This document shows, one piece after another, positions 52,756 to 62,298 of a stretch of 64,000 bases of DNA. Below the pieces are notes generated by a model. It was given only the letters and a program-made list of their open reading frames with translations, did no database searches and had not been told where the DNA came from. Position numbers and translations under genes: made by a program. How positions within the stretch are numbered: position 1 is the first letter of the stretch; the number at the start of each line of letters is the position of its first letter. The DNA is from UBA5429 sp942493315 (GTDB lineage: Bacteria > Bacteroidota > Bacteroidia > Bacteroidales > WCHB1-69), in assembly GCA_942493315.1 (NCBI GenBank), contig OW818690.1, positions 3,286,001 to 3,350,000 of the forward strand, read 5' to 3'.

Positions 52756-54339
52756 TTATTGTTTGATAATTTTCTTGATCACCGTACCAGCTTCTGTCTT
52801 TATTTTAATAAAATAGACTCCATTCTGGAACTTAGATCCATCAAGAACATATACATCAGCATTCACATTTTTCATACCTGCTACTAATCGACCTGACAGA
52901 TCATACACTTCAAATTCATTGATGATAGAGTTTTCATTGGTAAGTGTGAAATTACCATCAGAAGGGTTGGGAGATATGGTAACTATAGAAGATGAATAAT
53001 CTATCACATCTTCATCATCAATCCGGGCCCGTATTGTAAAGTAAACCGTATCCACAATCGGAATGGCTAACGGACAAGTTTCCACTCTTAAAACCAATTT
53101 TAAAGTTCTGAAATCACCTTCAGGATAAGCAGTACTATCTGGAACACGAATTACGATTTTAGTTGAAATTGCACCTTGTTCAAGTAAAAATGCAGTAACA
53201 AAATCTTCAGATTTCACTAGAGTATCGCCATTTATATCCATATAATAAATTTCATAGTCTTCGTTAAAAACTGCATCACAATTGGCAGAATCAGCGTAAG
53301 CAAAAATGGTATAATCTCTGGTTGAATCGGGAGGTAAAATTAGATAATAGATCGTATCGCTGTTAAAATTTTGCACTAAATCCGGTTCACTTGCCTGAGT
53401 ATAAGAGTGATAATTTTTAAATTCAGATGGGGAAATAAAACTTCCTTGTTTTAAGAACACACCGGAATCGTAAGAGTTATCCTGACAGTTAGCAACAGCT
53501 AATTTCATGTGATAGGTGTTACAAGGAACAATTCTTGATTTTGCTAATAAACCGGCAGGAACTCCAAATGGAGCATAAGGACTTGTTCCGGGTATTCTTG
53601 TAAATCCATCAAATTGAGTACCTGTAGCACCTGATGCAACAGATACATAATAGCTTGAATATGCTAAAGATTGATTGGTTGAACTACAACTTCCTCCGCC
53701 ACTTGAAGTTCCTGGTGTTCCAGGATTAACAGAGTTAATGGAAACAGGTAATGTACTTCCCGGAATCAAAGCGATATTCCATGTAGCATTGGTTAAGGTA
53801 ACAGGATGGGTACCTGTTAAGAAAAATGCGAAAATGTCGTTAAAACTGGAACATACATACTCAGGATACTCTTCAGAAGCAAAGATATATTCAAATTGTA
53901 CATTTCCGGAAACTGACAAAAAGTCAAACTCTAACTTTGACATTCCTTGAAGAGTATTTGTTGTAAGAGCTTGTAAATCTGCATCTGTCGTTCCATCAGC
54001 ATTGGAAGAAGATGAACTTCCACTGCTGTTAGGCCCCGGAGCAACTGTTATATTGCCCGATGTCATAATAATTCCTCTATTAACCGGGAAATCAGAAAAA
54101 TTGTAACCGTTTTGAAATGTTCCAATTTTGGTAGTTGTAGTTGTGGGTAATGCATTGGAAGAACCATTAAATGTTGCATTGGAAATGTAAACTCCGGAAA
54201 CAATCGGAGGCAATACTAAGGTTGAATTAATCAATTGAAGCGGTGTCAACCCTTGTGGTGATGCTACGGTAATTTGAGCATCCAAACGCGACATCGACAA
54301 TAAACCTAAGACAAAAAATAAAAGTAAAAATTTTTTCAT
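52756..54339 (-). CDS. Choice-of-anchor L domain protein with T9SS type A tail
   Basis: The 527-residue protein has a signal peptide (LLLFFVLGLLSMSRLDAQ). Residues about 30-290 are the choice-of-anchor L domain: FNGSSNALP, GIIMTSGNITVAPGPN, LEFDFLSVSGNVQFEYIFASEEYPEYVCSSFND (the FEYVFxSEEY hallmark) and FDGFTRI. About 330-445 is a beta-sandwich. The last 75 residues (ISPNPSDGNFTL to KIIKQ) form a type A T9SS sorting domain. Expected at the cell surface or secreted; role possibly adhesive. It has its own promoter. Confidence 0.92.
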   Translation of the reverse strand: MKKFLLLFFVLGLLSMSRLDAQITVASPQGLTPLQLINSTLVLPPIVSGVYISNATFNGSSNALPTTTTTKIGTFQNGYNFSDFPVNRGIIMTSGNITVAPGPNSSGSSSSSNADGTTDADLQALTTNTLQGMSKLEFDFLSVSGNVQFEYIFASEEYPEYVCSSFNDIFAFFLTGTHPVTLTNATWNIALIPGSTLPVSINSVNPGTPGTSSGGGSCSSTNQSLAYSSYYVSVASGATGTQFDGFTRIPGTSPYAPFGVPAGLLAKSRIVPCNTYHMKLAVANCQDNSYDSGVFLKQGSFISPSEFKNYHSYTQASEPDLVQNFNSDTIYYLILPPDSTRDYTIFAYADSANCDAVFNEDYEIYYMDINGDTLVKSEDFVTAFLLEQGAISTKIVIRVPDSTAYPEGDFRTLKLVLRVETCPLAIPIVDTVYFTIRARIDDEDVIDYSSSIVTISPNPSDGNFTLTNENSIINEFEVYDLSGRLVAGMKNVNADVYVLDGSKFQNGVYFIKIKTEAGTVIKKIIKQ

Positions 54340-54383
54340 TGGTTGTTATTTTTAGAAAACCTAATTTTGTAATTATCTGGGTG

Positions 54384-54391
54384 CAAATATA
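54384..54391 (-). promoter_or_regulatory. Promoter of choice-of-anchor-L gene (-7 box TATATTTG, minus strand)
   Basis: TATATTTG followed by CACCC on the minus strand, 44 bp upstream of the ATG. Confidence 0.58.
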
Positions 54392-54411
54392 TAAATATTT
54401 TTGCAACAATG

Positions 54412-55749
54412 TTATGTAATATTAAAAAAATGTAGAATTTTGACTTTTAATTGTTTTAAGTCAGTAAGAAGGGGGGCATTTTTCAACAATAAGTAGCGAT
54501 ATGAATGAAAAACTTTAATCACCCAAACCTTATAATAGTATAAAAAACCAATAGTGGCTGCTGCAAAAAGCAAACACCAGAAAGCCAGCAGAAAATTAAA
54601 AATGGCTCCAATGATTAGAAAAAGTAACAAATACCAAATCGGGAAAAGAAAAAATCCAATACCAAATCTGATCGTTGAAAACAATTGTCTATCCTTTAGT
54701 CTTTTGACCATTAATTCCGGAAGAAAAAAGGGAACTCCATTGGTTATCAGGCTATATAAATAAATGAAAAAAACGGGAATAAGCAAAATGTCTTTTAACA
54801 ATGTTTTTTTCCATGTAATGTTAGAATTGATCAACCAATCTCTCAATTTCAACTGGATGAGACCCTCTCTGTATTTTTTTGTGAGTTGAATGAGTTCCTC
54901 AAACTTTTCCGGTTGAGTTTCTTTCATTTGAGTAACTTCATTAACCACTTTTTTCTCTTCGTCAAAGACTACCGAGAATTTCTCGGTAGTTGGAATCCGT
55001 GCCCTCGATACCATTAACCTCAATAGATCATACTCATCATAATGGTCATGATCCTGAATGTCTAAAACTAATTCTTTAAGATGTTTTTTAGCTTTTTCAT
55101 TCAATTTAGCATAAGCCAGATTCGGATCTGTTTTATACAGATCAAAATATTCTTCAAAAGTGAACGGTTTCCCAATTACAATTAAAAGTTTGGATTTAAT
55201 TCTCTCATAATTGGTATAATGGATACAAACGGGGAGCACTTTCACATTCATTTTAAATTCTGCTAACTCTTCAGAAGCAAAGCAAATTCTGGGAAACCCT
55301 TTTTTAAAATCACCTAAATAGCGGCCATGTTGGTGTTGTGCCTCCGGATAAAGAATAACGGTACCTCCTCTAAGCAGAACATTCGCTGCTACCTTAAATA
55401 TTTCATTGTTTTTTCTTATATCATTCCGATCACCGTCGCGGGTTCTGAAAGTGGGTAAAACTTTAGCAAATTTCAATAATTTAGCAATGGAATCTTTTTT
55501 AAAAATATCACCTCTGGCAATATAAACCGGCTGTCTTCCATCCTTAAACATATTCAATTTGGCGAGTGGATCCATCAATCCGTTCTGATGATTGGAGATC
55601 GCAAAACAGGGCTCGCCAATAGGTGGAATATTCTCCTCTCCTACAATCTCAACATCTTCATAAAAAACATGATTATGGAAATATTTCATGTAAGGTAATA
55701 TGTAAGCATAAAACCTTTGATACTTATCGATATTATCAAAATTAATCAT
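54412..55749 (-). CDS. PlsC-family 1-acyl-glycerol-3-phosphate acyltransferase
   Basis: The 445-residue protein has an acyltransferase domain in the first 200 residues, with block I NHQNGLMDP (HX4D) near 52 and YPEAQHQHGRYL, then GFPRICFASE. The C-terminal part holds two or three hydrophobic segments (about 320-345 and 365-410), so it is membrane-bound. It transfers an acyl chain in phospholipid or related lipid synthesis; the longer length than PlsC and the C-terminal helices suggest a specialised Bacteroidota lipid. It begins 16 bp after the S46 peptidase ends. Confidence 0.88.
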   Translation of the reverse strand: MINFDNIDKYQRFYAYILPYMKYFHNHVFYEDVEIVGEENIPPIGEPCFAISNHQNGLMDPLAKLNMFKDGRQPVYIARGDIFKKDSIAKLLKFAKVLPTFRTRDGDRNDIRKNNEIFKVAANVLLRGGTVILYPEAQHQHGRYLGDFKKGFPRICFASEELAEFKMNVKVLPVCIHYTNYERIKSKLLIVIGKPFTFEEYFDLYKTDPNLAYAKLNEKAKKHLKELVLDIQDHDHYDEYDLLRLMVSRARIPTTEKFSVVFDEEKKVVNEVTQMKETQPEKFEELIQLTKKYREGLIQLKLRDWLINSNITWKKTLLKDILLIPVFFIYLYSLITNGVPFFLPELMVKRLKDRQLFSTIRFGIGFFLFPIWYLLLFLIIGAIFNFLLAFWCLLFAAATIGFLYYYKVWVIKVFHSYRYLLLKNAPLLTDLKQLKVKILHFFNIT

Positions 55750-55765
55750 ACGTCAAATTATTGAA

Positions 55766-57910
55766 TTATTTGATTTCCAATTCGTTTATAATATTTTGAG
55801 CATGAGCAAATTTATCCACAATAAACAAAAAATACCGAATATCCAGACTGATATTTCTACATTTATTAACATCATAGTATAGATCACTCATGGTTCCTTC
55901 CCACATTCTATCAAAATTGATCCCGATTAGTTCCCCGTTGGCATTCAAAACGGGACTTCCTGAATTTCCTCCGGTTGTATGATTGCTGGCAATAAAAGCA
56001 ACCCTCAAATCTCCATTTTTATCTGCATAATTACCAAAATCTTTTTTCAAAATAAGCTCTTTCAATTTTGGATCCACTTTATAATCAAATACATTGGGGT
56101 TCTCTTTATCAATAATTCCATTTACAGTAGTGTAAGGCAAATATCTCATTCCATCAGCCGGTGAGATCCCTTTCACCTGACCATAAGCTACTCTTAATGT
56201 TAAGTTGGCATCAGGAAATTGAACCTTTTCAGGCTTTACTTCCATCAGACATTGCAGATAGATCCGATAGTGTTCTTCCAATTTTAATTTTAATACAGGA
56301 ATTTTATTTCCGTTTAGATCATTCAGAAACTTAGAAGCTTCATAAAACATGGTGTTATTAGCCATCCATTTTTCTAATTTTTTAAGATCTTTAGATTTTC
56401 CATTTTTTACAAAATTTAAAAAAGTTTCCTGATTAGCAAATATGGATTGATCATAGATCTGATCAGCTAAAAGATTCAAATCCACTTTAGAAATTTGGAA
56501 ATACTTTTTCAATGATTCAGGAATGGATTGAAGTGGCAAGGTGTTAAAATAATGATACAATAATTCTACAAATATCTCTTTATCAATAGGTTTGTAATAA
56601 TTTTTATAAAAATTCTCCCCGTTTTTAATCCATTGCTCTTTCAAATTGTCCCAATTAACAGTTGTGTTTTCAGGAAAAACTGATCTTCTGAATCTTTCAA
56701 TAAAACCGGGTAACTCGATAGAAGGAAATGTTTCTCTCAGATAAGCAGATTGCAATTCTAACTCTTTATAAATAGCATAATCATCTTTAATATTTTGAAT
56801 CACTCTGGAATATTTAGCACTATACTGATCATTTTTATCAATTAAAGTTTGAAGTATAGCCTCTTCAGCTTGTTTTTTGGCAATCACTTTTGAATCTTGA
56901 ATCCCTTTGTTCTCCCCTATCCATTTTTTCCAACCATTCGCGATAGTGTTGGCTTTACCGGAGTACATTAAACGGATCTCCAAAGATTGATTCATATATT
57001 TTTTCATAATATCCAAACGAACCCCTCTTTGATGAATCGCCACAGGATTTCTGTAATTTACAACGAGATCAACACCATCAGAGATCAAGTATTGCATGGT
57101 TGTTCCTGGATATCCCAACACCATAGTAAAATCTCCCTCATCAGCACCTTTGGCAGAAATGGGAAAATATTTAGTAGAGCTCATTGGAATATTATCGGGA
57201 GAATAGGGTGCCGGTTTTCCATTTTTATCGGTATAGATTCTGTAAAGGGAAAAATCACCGGTATGTCTGGGCCATACCCAGTTATCTGTATCACCCCCAA
57301 ATTTTCCAATACTTTCAGGAGGTGTTCCCACTAAACGAACATCATTATATACCTGATAAATAAAAATATAAAATTGATTTCCGTAGTAAAATGATTTGAT
57401 TTCAGCGGTATAGGTCGTCCCATTTGTAAAATCTGAAATGGTTGTTTTGCTATTTAAAGCAATCATTTTCTGTCTTTCTTCCAATGTTTGGGTATCTGAA
57501 ACTCCTTTCAACACTTTTTCAGTCACATCTTCCATTTTGATTAAAAAAGAAACAGAAAGTCCTTCACAGGGGATCTCCTCTTTGTATTGAGAAGCCCAAA
57601 AACCGTTATGGAGGTAGTTGTGCTCAACGGTACTGTATCTCTGAACATAAGAATAACCACAATGATGGTTGGTCAAAATCAACCCATTTTTTGAGATCAA
57701 CTCTGCTGTACAGCCCCCACCAAAAAGGACAACAGCATCTTTTAAACTGCTGTGATTAACGCTATACACATCTTCAGCGGTAAGTTTAAAACCCAAACTT
57801 TGCATTTCAGCCTGGTTCTTTTGTAACAAAATCGGGAGCCACATCCCGGCATCTGCAAAAGAGATAAAAAAAGTAAAAATTAAAAATAAAGAAAGTAAAA
57901 ATCTTTTCAT
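55766..57910 (-). CDS. S46 family dipeptidyl-peptidase, DPP11 type (Asp/Glu-specific)
   Basis: The 714-residue exported serine peptidase (signal peptide LLSLFLIFTFFISFADA) has the S46 catalytic set: His in LTNHHCGYSYVQ near residue 82, Asp in the GGDTDNWVWPRHTGDF region, and Ser in TTGGNSGSPV near 650. The residue 18 positions after the Ser is Arg (GINFDR). In S46 enzymes this site (673 in P. gingivalis numbering) is Gly in DPP7 and Arg in DPP11, where it binds acidic P1 side chains. DPP11 specificity is therefore inferred. Periplasmic release of dipeptides for nutrition. Confidence 0.9.
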   Translation of the reverse strand: MKRFLLSLFLIFTFFISFADAGMWLPILLQKNQAEMQSLGFKLTAEDVYSVNHSSLKDAVVLFGGGCTAELISKNGLILTNHHCGYSYVQRYSTVEHNYLHNGFWASQYKEEIPCEGLSVSFLIKMEDVTEKVLKGVSDTQTLEERQKMIALNSKTTISDFTNGTTYTAEIKSFYYGNQFYIFIYQVYNDVRLVGTPPESIGKFGGDTDNWVWPRHTGDFSLYRIYTDKNGKPAPYSPDNIPMSSTKYFPISAKGADEGDFTMVLGYPGTTMQYLISDGVDLVVNYRNPVAIHQRGVRLDIMKKYMNQSLEIRLMYSGKANTIANGWKKWIGENKGIQDSKVIAKKQAEEAILQTLIDKNDQYSAKYSRVIQNIKDDYAIYKELELQSAYLRETFPSIELPGFIERFRRSVFPENTTVNWDNLKEQWIKNGENFYKNYYKPIDKEIFVELLYHYFNTLPLQSIPESLKKYFQISKVDLNLLADQIYDQSIFANQETFLNFVKNGKSKDLKKLEKWMANNTMFYEASKFLNDLNGNKIPVLKLKLEEHYRIYLQCLMEVKPEKVQFPDANLTLRVAYGQVKGISPADGMRYLPYTTVNGIIDKENPNVFDYKVDPKLKELILKKDFGNYADKNGDLRVAFIASNHTTGGNSGSPVLNANGELIGINFDRMWEGTMSDLYYDVNKCRNISLDIRYFLFIVDKFAHAQNIINELEIK

Positions 57911-57954
57911 AATGTATTGTTTTTTATAATCATATTATAGGCATAATCAACCTG

Positions 57955-57962
57955 CAAATATA
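57955..57962 (-). promoter_or_regulatory. Promoter of S46 peptidase-acyltransferase pair (-7 box TATATTTG, minus strand)
   Basis: TATATTTG followed by CAGG on the minus strand, 44 bp upstream of the ATG. Confidence 0.58.
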
Positions 57963-58034
57963 GAAAATAAAACAATACAGTAGGATTCTGTAACTCTTTT
58001 AGAAAATTTAAGATTGTTTGAAAAATAACTCAGT

Positions 58035-58859
58035 TTATCTTCGGTGACTAAACGTTTTGATATTTGAAAAATCGGCTTTACTAAAACGGTTCACACATAA
58101 AAAGAAAAACAGGACACAAATCAACATGATAAAAACACTACTCCACCAGGGCGATATGATCCACCCATTGATCTGAAATGCCACACCGGAAGAAACCAAC
58201 TGATCAACCGGCATTTTATCCATTCCCAGGGTAATATATCTGAATAAAGCGGTAGCGTAAGTCAAGGGATTAATATACACGATAGGTAATAAAACCTTGG
58301 GCAGCATCATAGTTGGAATGTAAGCACCTGAAAGAAATGTTAATGGAAAAGACACGATTGTCACCAGCAATTGAAAATTAGTGGATTCCCGGGTGACAGT
58401 AGCCAGAAATAGTCCCATGGCACTGAATGTTAATCCCACCAGAATCATGACAATAATCATCCCCAATCCACTAAGTAATGACAATGAAAAACCCATAAAA
58501 AAGCCGATTACTACAATGATAAATCCTTGAATGACGGAAATAACGGTAGATGAGAGTACGTGACCCACAGCAATTTGCCAACGTTTAACCGGTGCCACTA
58601 AAATCTCTTTCATAAAACCTCCGGTAATATCATCCAAAATATTCATTGAGTTATTCATAGCACTTTGAAAAACAGTCATGATGATGATACCGGCAATCAG
58701 GTAGTTCATTGGATTTTCGAGCCCCACCGCTGTAGATTTCATAATAAATGAAAAAATAAACAGAAAAATGGCAGACATAAAAAGGTTCATAAAAAGCCGC
58801 ATTCTGTTTCTCACCAATTTGAGTAAGTTTCTCTTTAGCAAAGCAATAATTGTTCTCAT
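58035..58859 (-). CDS. ABC-2 type transporter permease
   Basis: The 274-residue protein has six hydrophobic segments and the ABC-2 membrane pattern (FPLTFLSGAYIPTMMLPKVLLPIVYINPLTYATALFRY). It pairs with the ATPase upstream, whose stop overlaps its start by 4 bp (58856-58859). It resembles DrrB/NodJ-type exporters for drugs, lipids or glycans; the substrate is not evident. Confidence 0.9.
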   Translation of the reverse strand: MRTIIALLKRNLLKLVRNRMRLFMNLFMSAIFLFIFSFIMKSTAVGLENPMNYLIAGIIIMTVFQSAMNNSMNILDDITGGFMKEILVAPVKRWQIAVGHVLSSTVISVIQGFIIVVIGFFMGFSLSLLSGLGMIIVMILVGLTFSAMGLFLATVTRESTNFQLLVTIVSFPLTFLSGAYIPTMMLPKVLLPIVYINPLTYATALFRYITLGMDKMPVDQLVSSGVAFQINGWIISPWWSSVFIMLICVLFFFLCVNRFSKADFSNIKTFSHRR

Positions 58860-59776
58860 TCGCGTATTTCCTTTCCTGTAATAGCTAAAAACACATCATT
58901 CAGTGATCCCTTGGTAATTTCCAGATCTGTAATTATAGATCGTTGTTGTGTTATGATTTCCATGATTTGTTCTGTATCGTTCACAAAAGCTGAAATATGT
59001 GAATTATTATCTAAATATTTTATTTTCTGATCATCCAAATATGATTTCAGCAAGGTCATATCGGAGGACTGCAGATTCATACGAGTAGAAGAGTACTGTT
59101 TTTTTAAGTTATATGGGGTATCGTGGGCTACAATTTTTCCTTTATCGATAATCGCCACTTTGTCACAAATCTCGGCCTCTTCCATGTAGTGTGTAGTAAG
59201 AAAGATTGTAATATTTTTTTGTTTTTGAAGTTTCAGAATATAATCCCAAACATTCACTCTGGTTTGGGGATCCAAACCGGTTGTAGGTTCATCCAAAAAC
59301 AGCACTTTTGGGAAATGGACTAATCCCCGGGCAATTTCAGCTCTACGTTTCATACCACCGGATAAAGATTCAATGGGTGATTTTCTTCGATTTTCGAGAT
59401 CTACTAATTGTAAAACGAAAGAGATTCTTTCTTTCACTTCTTTTTTAGGGACATTGTAGAAATCACAATGTAGTTTTAAATTCTCTTCGATGGTTAATTT
59501 TTGATCCATTGTAGAATCCTGAAAAACGATTCCGATCTCTTTTCTCACCTGATCCTGATGGTGATCCAGATCGAAGCCATTTATTTTCAGTAATCCGTTG
59601 GTTTTCTCCTGAATAGTGCAAAGTGTACTGATGGTGGTTGTTTTTCCGGCACCATTTGGACCTAAAAAGGCGAAAACGGAACCTTGGGGTACTTCAAAGC
59701 TGATATCATCGACAGCAGTAAAATCACCAAATTTCTTAGTAAAGTTTTTAACTTCTATACTGTTATAGTTTGTCAT
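58856..59776 (-). CDS. ABC-2 transporter ATP-binding protein (DrrA-like)
   Basis: The 306-residue ATPase has Walker A GPNGAGKTTT near residue 39, Q-loop FQDSTMDQ, signature LSGGMKRRAEIARG, Walker B KVLFLDEPTTGLDP and H-loop LTTHYMEEAE. The C-terminal 80 residues (DUF4162-like) are typical of DrrA-type exporters. The ATG at 59776 is used; the frame could open at a TTG 6 bp upstream, but this is less likely. It couples translationally to the permease. Confidence 0.94.
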   Translation of the reverse strand: MTNYNSIEVKNFTKKFGDFTAVDDISFEVPQGSVFAFLGPNGAGKTTTISTLCTIQEKTNGLLKINGFDLDHHQDQVRKEIGIVFQDSTMDQKLTIEENLKLHCDFYNVPKKEVKERISFVLQLVDLENRRKSPIESLSGGMKRRAEIARGLVHFPKVLFLDEPTTGLDPQTRVNVWDYILKLQKQKNITIFLTTHYMEEAEICDKVAIIDKGKIVAHDTPYNLKKQYSSTRMNLQSSDMTLLKSYLDDQKIKYLDNNSHISAFVNDTEQIMEIITQQRSIITDLEITKGSLNDVFLAITGKEIRE

Positions 59777-59920
59777 AGTCAAATAAATAATCTCATTAGA
59801 CTCTCCAAAAAGGGAAAAGATAAAATCAATTTAAAAAATGAATAATGAATAATGAAAATTTTGTACAAATTCAAACTAACTTCTTCTCCCATCGACTATC
59901 GACCATCGACTATCGACATT

Positions 59921-61834
59921 TTAACTTGAGTACTTGGTAATCAATTCAATGAGCTTATCTTTTTTGATGGGTTTGGCGACGTAATCATCACAACCGAGGG
60001 ATAAGAACTTCTCTTTATCACCTGTTTGGGCATAAGCTGTGGTGGCGATGATTGGCAAATCTTTCCGAAACTCTTTGATCAGTTTTGTGGCTTCAATTCC
60101 ATTTAATACGGGCATTTTGATATCCATAAATACAACTGAAATATCAGGGCACTCTTTACATAATTCTACAGCTTCCTGACCATTATAAACATGGATATAT
60201 TTGATCCCTTGACGTTGTAAAATGGTCTGGAAATATTGATAATTCAGCTCATCATCTTCAGCAATTAAAACTAAAGGTGGCTTAATTTTATAATTTGAAT
60301 GGTGAGTGAGTGATTTGGGTTCTTCTTTTTCATGTTTACACTGTATAGGAATCTGAATAGTAAAAGTGGACCCAAACCCTTTACGACTTTCAACATAAAT
60401 TTTTCCATCCAATAATTCCAATACCCCTTTTGCGATTGACAATCCCAAACCACTTCCTTCATGGCCTCTATTCATGGAGGATTCCTCTTGAGAGAACATT
60501 TTAAATATCAGATCCAGTTTTTCAGGGCTAATCCCTTGACCAGTATCCTTTACAAAAAAGGTAACAATATCTTTATTCACATGATATCCAATATTTATAG
60601 AGCCTTTTTGGGTAAATTTAATTGCATTATCAAGAATTTTATTCAATACTTTTTTGATTAAATCCTGATCAGAAAAAACACAATGATGGTCGTCAACAAT
60701 TGGAGCATCAACAATACAATCAATTTTTTTACGATTACAAACAGAATAGATGGAAGTAATATAATCTTCAAAGAAAGGTCTAAGAGCAAAACTTTTTTTA
60801 TTAACCGGCATGGAAGAGGAAACAATCATCGCCATATCCACAAAATCATCCACTGTATTCATTAGGCGTATGCTCGATTCATGGAGATGATCAAACATTT
60901 CGACACGTTCTACTTCAGGAAGATCAGATTCTGCCAAAAATTGTCCAAAACCGATTATACTGTTTAGTGGAGTTCTTATTTCATGAGAAATATTATTGAT
61001 AAAAGCAGTTTTCAATTGATCACTCTCTTCAGCTTTTTCCTTAGCATTGATCAAATCATTTAAAATCTTCTTTTTATCAGAAATATCATGAACGATAGAA
61101 TGCAAAAAAACTTTACCGTTAAATTCAATTTTACTGCTAAAGACTTCCACATCAACTAATGATCCATCCGCTTTTTTATGAACAAATTCGAATTGATTTT
61201 TCTTAAAATTCTGAACATTATCCATCTCCAATTTTAACAGTTCACTATCGAGAGTATTGATTTGAAATATTTGCATATTTTCCAGTTCCTCAATACTCCA
61301 GCCATAGAATTGAGCAGCAGCCTGATTGGCATCCTCAATATTACCATTATTTGCATCAATAAGGAGTTTAACTGCAGAATGGAACTGGAAAATATTTCTG
61401 AATTTTTCTTCACTCTCTTCCAATTCTTTGGTTTTTTTCAAAATCTCCTCTTTCGCTTTCACTTCTTGCAGTGCCCTTTGAATAGCAAATGGCAATCTTT
61501 CGGGTCTATCTTTCAACACATAATCAACAGCACCCATTTTCAATAAATCGATCGCGGTTTCTTCTCCGATCGAACCTGAAACGCAAATAAAGGGAATTTC
61601 AGAATTAAAAGATTGTGCAATTTTCAATGCTTCGAAAGCATTAAATCCTGTCAATGAAAAATCGGACAGAATTAAATCAAAATTATTTTCATTTAAAGCT
61701 TTAATAAATTCTGATTCCGTAACAACATGAACAAATTCATATTGTGGTTCGGAATGGTTTAGCATTTCACAGATAAACTCTTTATCTGCAATGGAATCTT
61801 CTAAAAATAAGACATTTAATTTGTTATTCATCAT
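59921..61834 (-). CDS. Hybrid histidine kinase (REC-PAS-HisKA-HATPase-REC)
   Basis: The 637-residue soluble kinase begins with a receiver (about 5-130; Asp in LILSDFSLTGFNA, Lys in VLKDRPERLP). A PAS domain follows (about 140-260; VEDANQAA-type core). The HisKA has its His in FINNISHEIRTPLNSIIGFG near 277. The ATPase has NKILDNAIKF, DTGQGISPEKL and GSGLGLSIAKG. A second receiver (about 515-637) has Asp in FMDIKMPVLNG. Lacking membrane helices, it probably takes phosphate or signals from the two upstream genes; the gap to the Rcp1-like gene is 8 bp. Confidence 0.93.
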   Translation of the reverse strand: MMNNKLNVLFLEDSIADKEFICEMLNHSEPQYEFVHVVTESEFIKALNENNFDLILSDFSLTGFNAFEALKIAQSFNSEIPFICVSGSIGEETAIDLLKMGAVDYVLKDRPERLPFAIQRALQEVKAKEEILKKTKELEESEEKFRNIFQFHSAVKLLIDANNGNIEDANQAAAQFYGWSIEELENMQIFQINTLDSELLKLEMDNVQNFKKNQFEFVHKKADGSLVDVEVFSSKIEFNGKVFLHSIVHDISDKKKILNDLINAKEKAEESDQLKTAFINNISHEIRTPLNSIIGFGQFLAESDLPEVERVEMFDHLHESSIRLMNTVDDFVDMAMIVSSSMPVNKKSFALRPFFEDYITSIYSVCNRKKIDCIVDAPIVDDHHCVFSDQDLIKKVLNKILDNAIKFTQKGSINIGYHVNKDIVTFFVKDTGQGISPEKLDLIFKMFSQEESSMNRGHEGSGLGLSIAKGVLELLDGKIYVESRKGFGSTFTIQIPIQCKHEKEEPKSLTHHSNYKIKPPLVLIAEDDELNYQYFQTILQRQGIKYIHVYNGQEAVELCKECPDISVVFMDIKMPVLNGIEATKLIKEFRKDLPIIATTAYAQTGDKEKFLSLGCDDYVAKPIKKDKLIELITKYSS

Positions 61835-61842
61835 ATTTTAAA

Positions 61843-62286
61843 TCAGTGTTGAATAGTGGGTTGTTCGTTAAGCAAAGCCCAAAAAACGCCAATTTGCTTA
61901 ACAGCATGTAAAAAATCATTAAAGTCCACGGGTTTAACAACATACGCGTTCACACCTAATGCGTAACATTTAACCAAATCGGGCTCCTCTCTGGATGAAG
62001 TTAGCATAACAATAGGGATAGATTTCAATTTTTCATCTTGTTTAATGATTTCAAGCAGTTCAATACCATCCATTCTTGGCATTTTGATATCCAATAAAAT
62101 GACAGTAGGGGTTCCTTTTTTTCTATTTGAATAAACTCCTTCATATCTCAGATAATCCAAAGCTTCAACCCCATCCTGAACATGAATAATCTGATTTGCA
62201 AGAGTTTTCATATCCAGAGCTTCCATCATCAGTTCCACATCTTGCGGATTATCCTCTACGATTAATATTGTTTTTAAGTCTATCAT
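61843..62286 (-). CDS. Rcp1-like single-domain response regulator
   Basis: The 147-residue protein is a receiver only: acidic pair in ILIVEDNPQDVE, phospho-acceptor Asp in VILLDIKMPRMDG, Ser/Thr in MLTSS, Lys in VVKPVDF. The C-terminal VDFNDFLHAVKQIGVFWALLNEQP is typical of Rcp1-type regulators that partner phytochrome-like kinases. It has no DNA-binding output, so it most likely shuttles phosphate. A strong Shine-Dalgarno AGGAGG precedes the ATG, unusual in this phylum, where such sites are mostly absent. Confidence 0.93.
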   Translation of the reverse strand: MIDLKTILIVEDNPQDVELMMEALDMKTLANQIIHVQDGVEALDYLRYEGVYSNRKKGTPTVILLDIKMPRMDGIELLEIIKQDEKLKSIPIVMLTSSREEPDLVKCYALGVNAYVVKPVDFNDFLHAVKQIGVFWALLNEQPTIQH

Positions 62287-62298
62287 AATTTTATCCTC

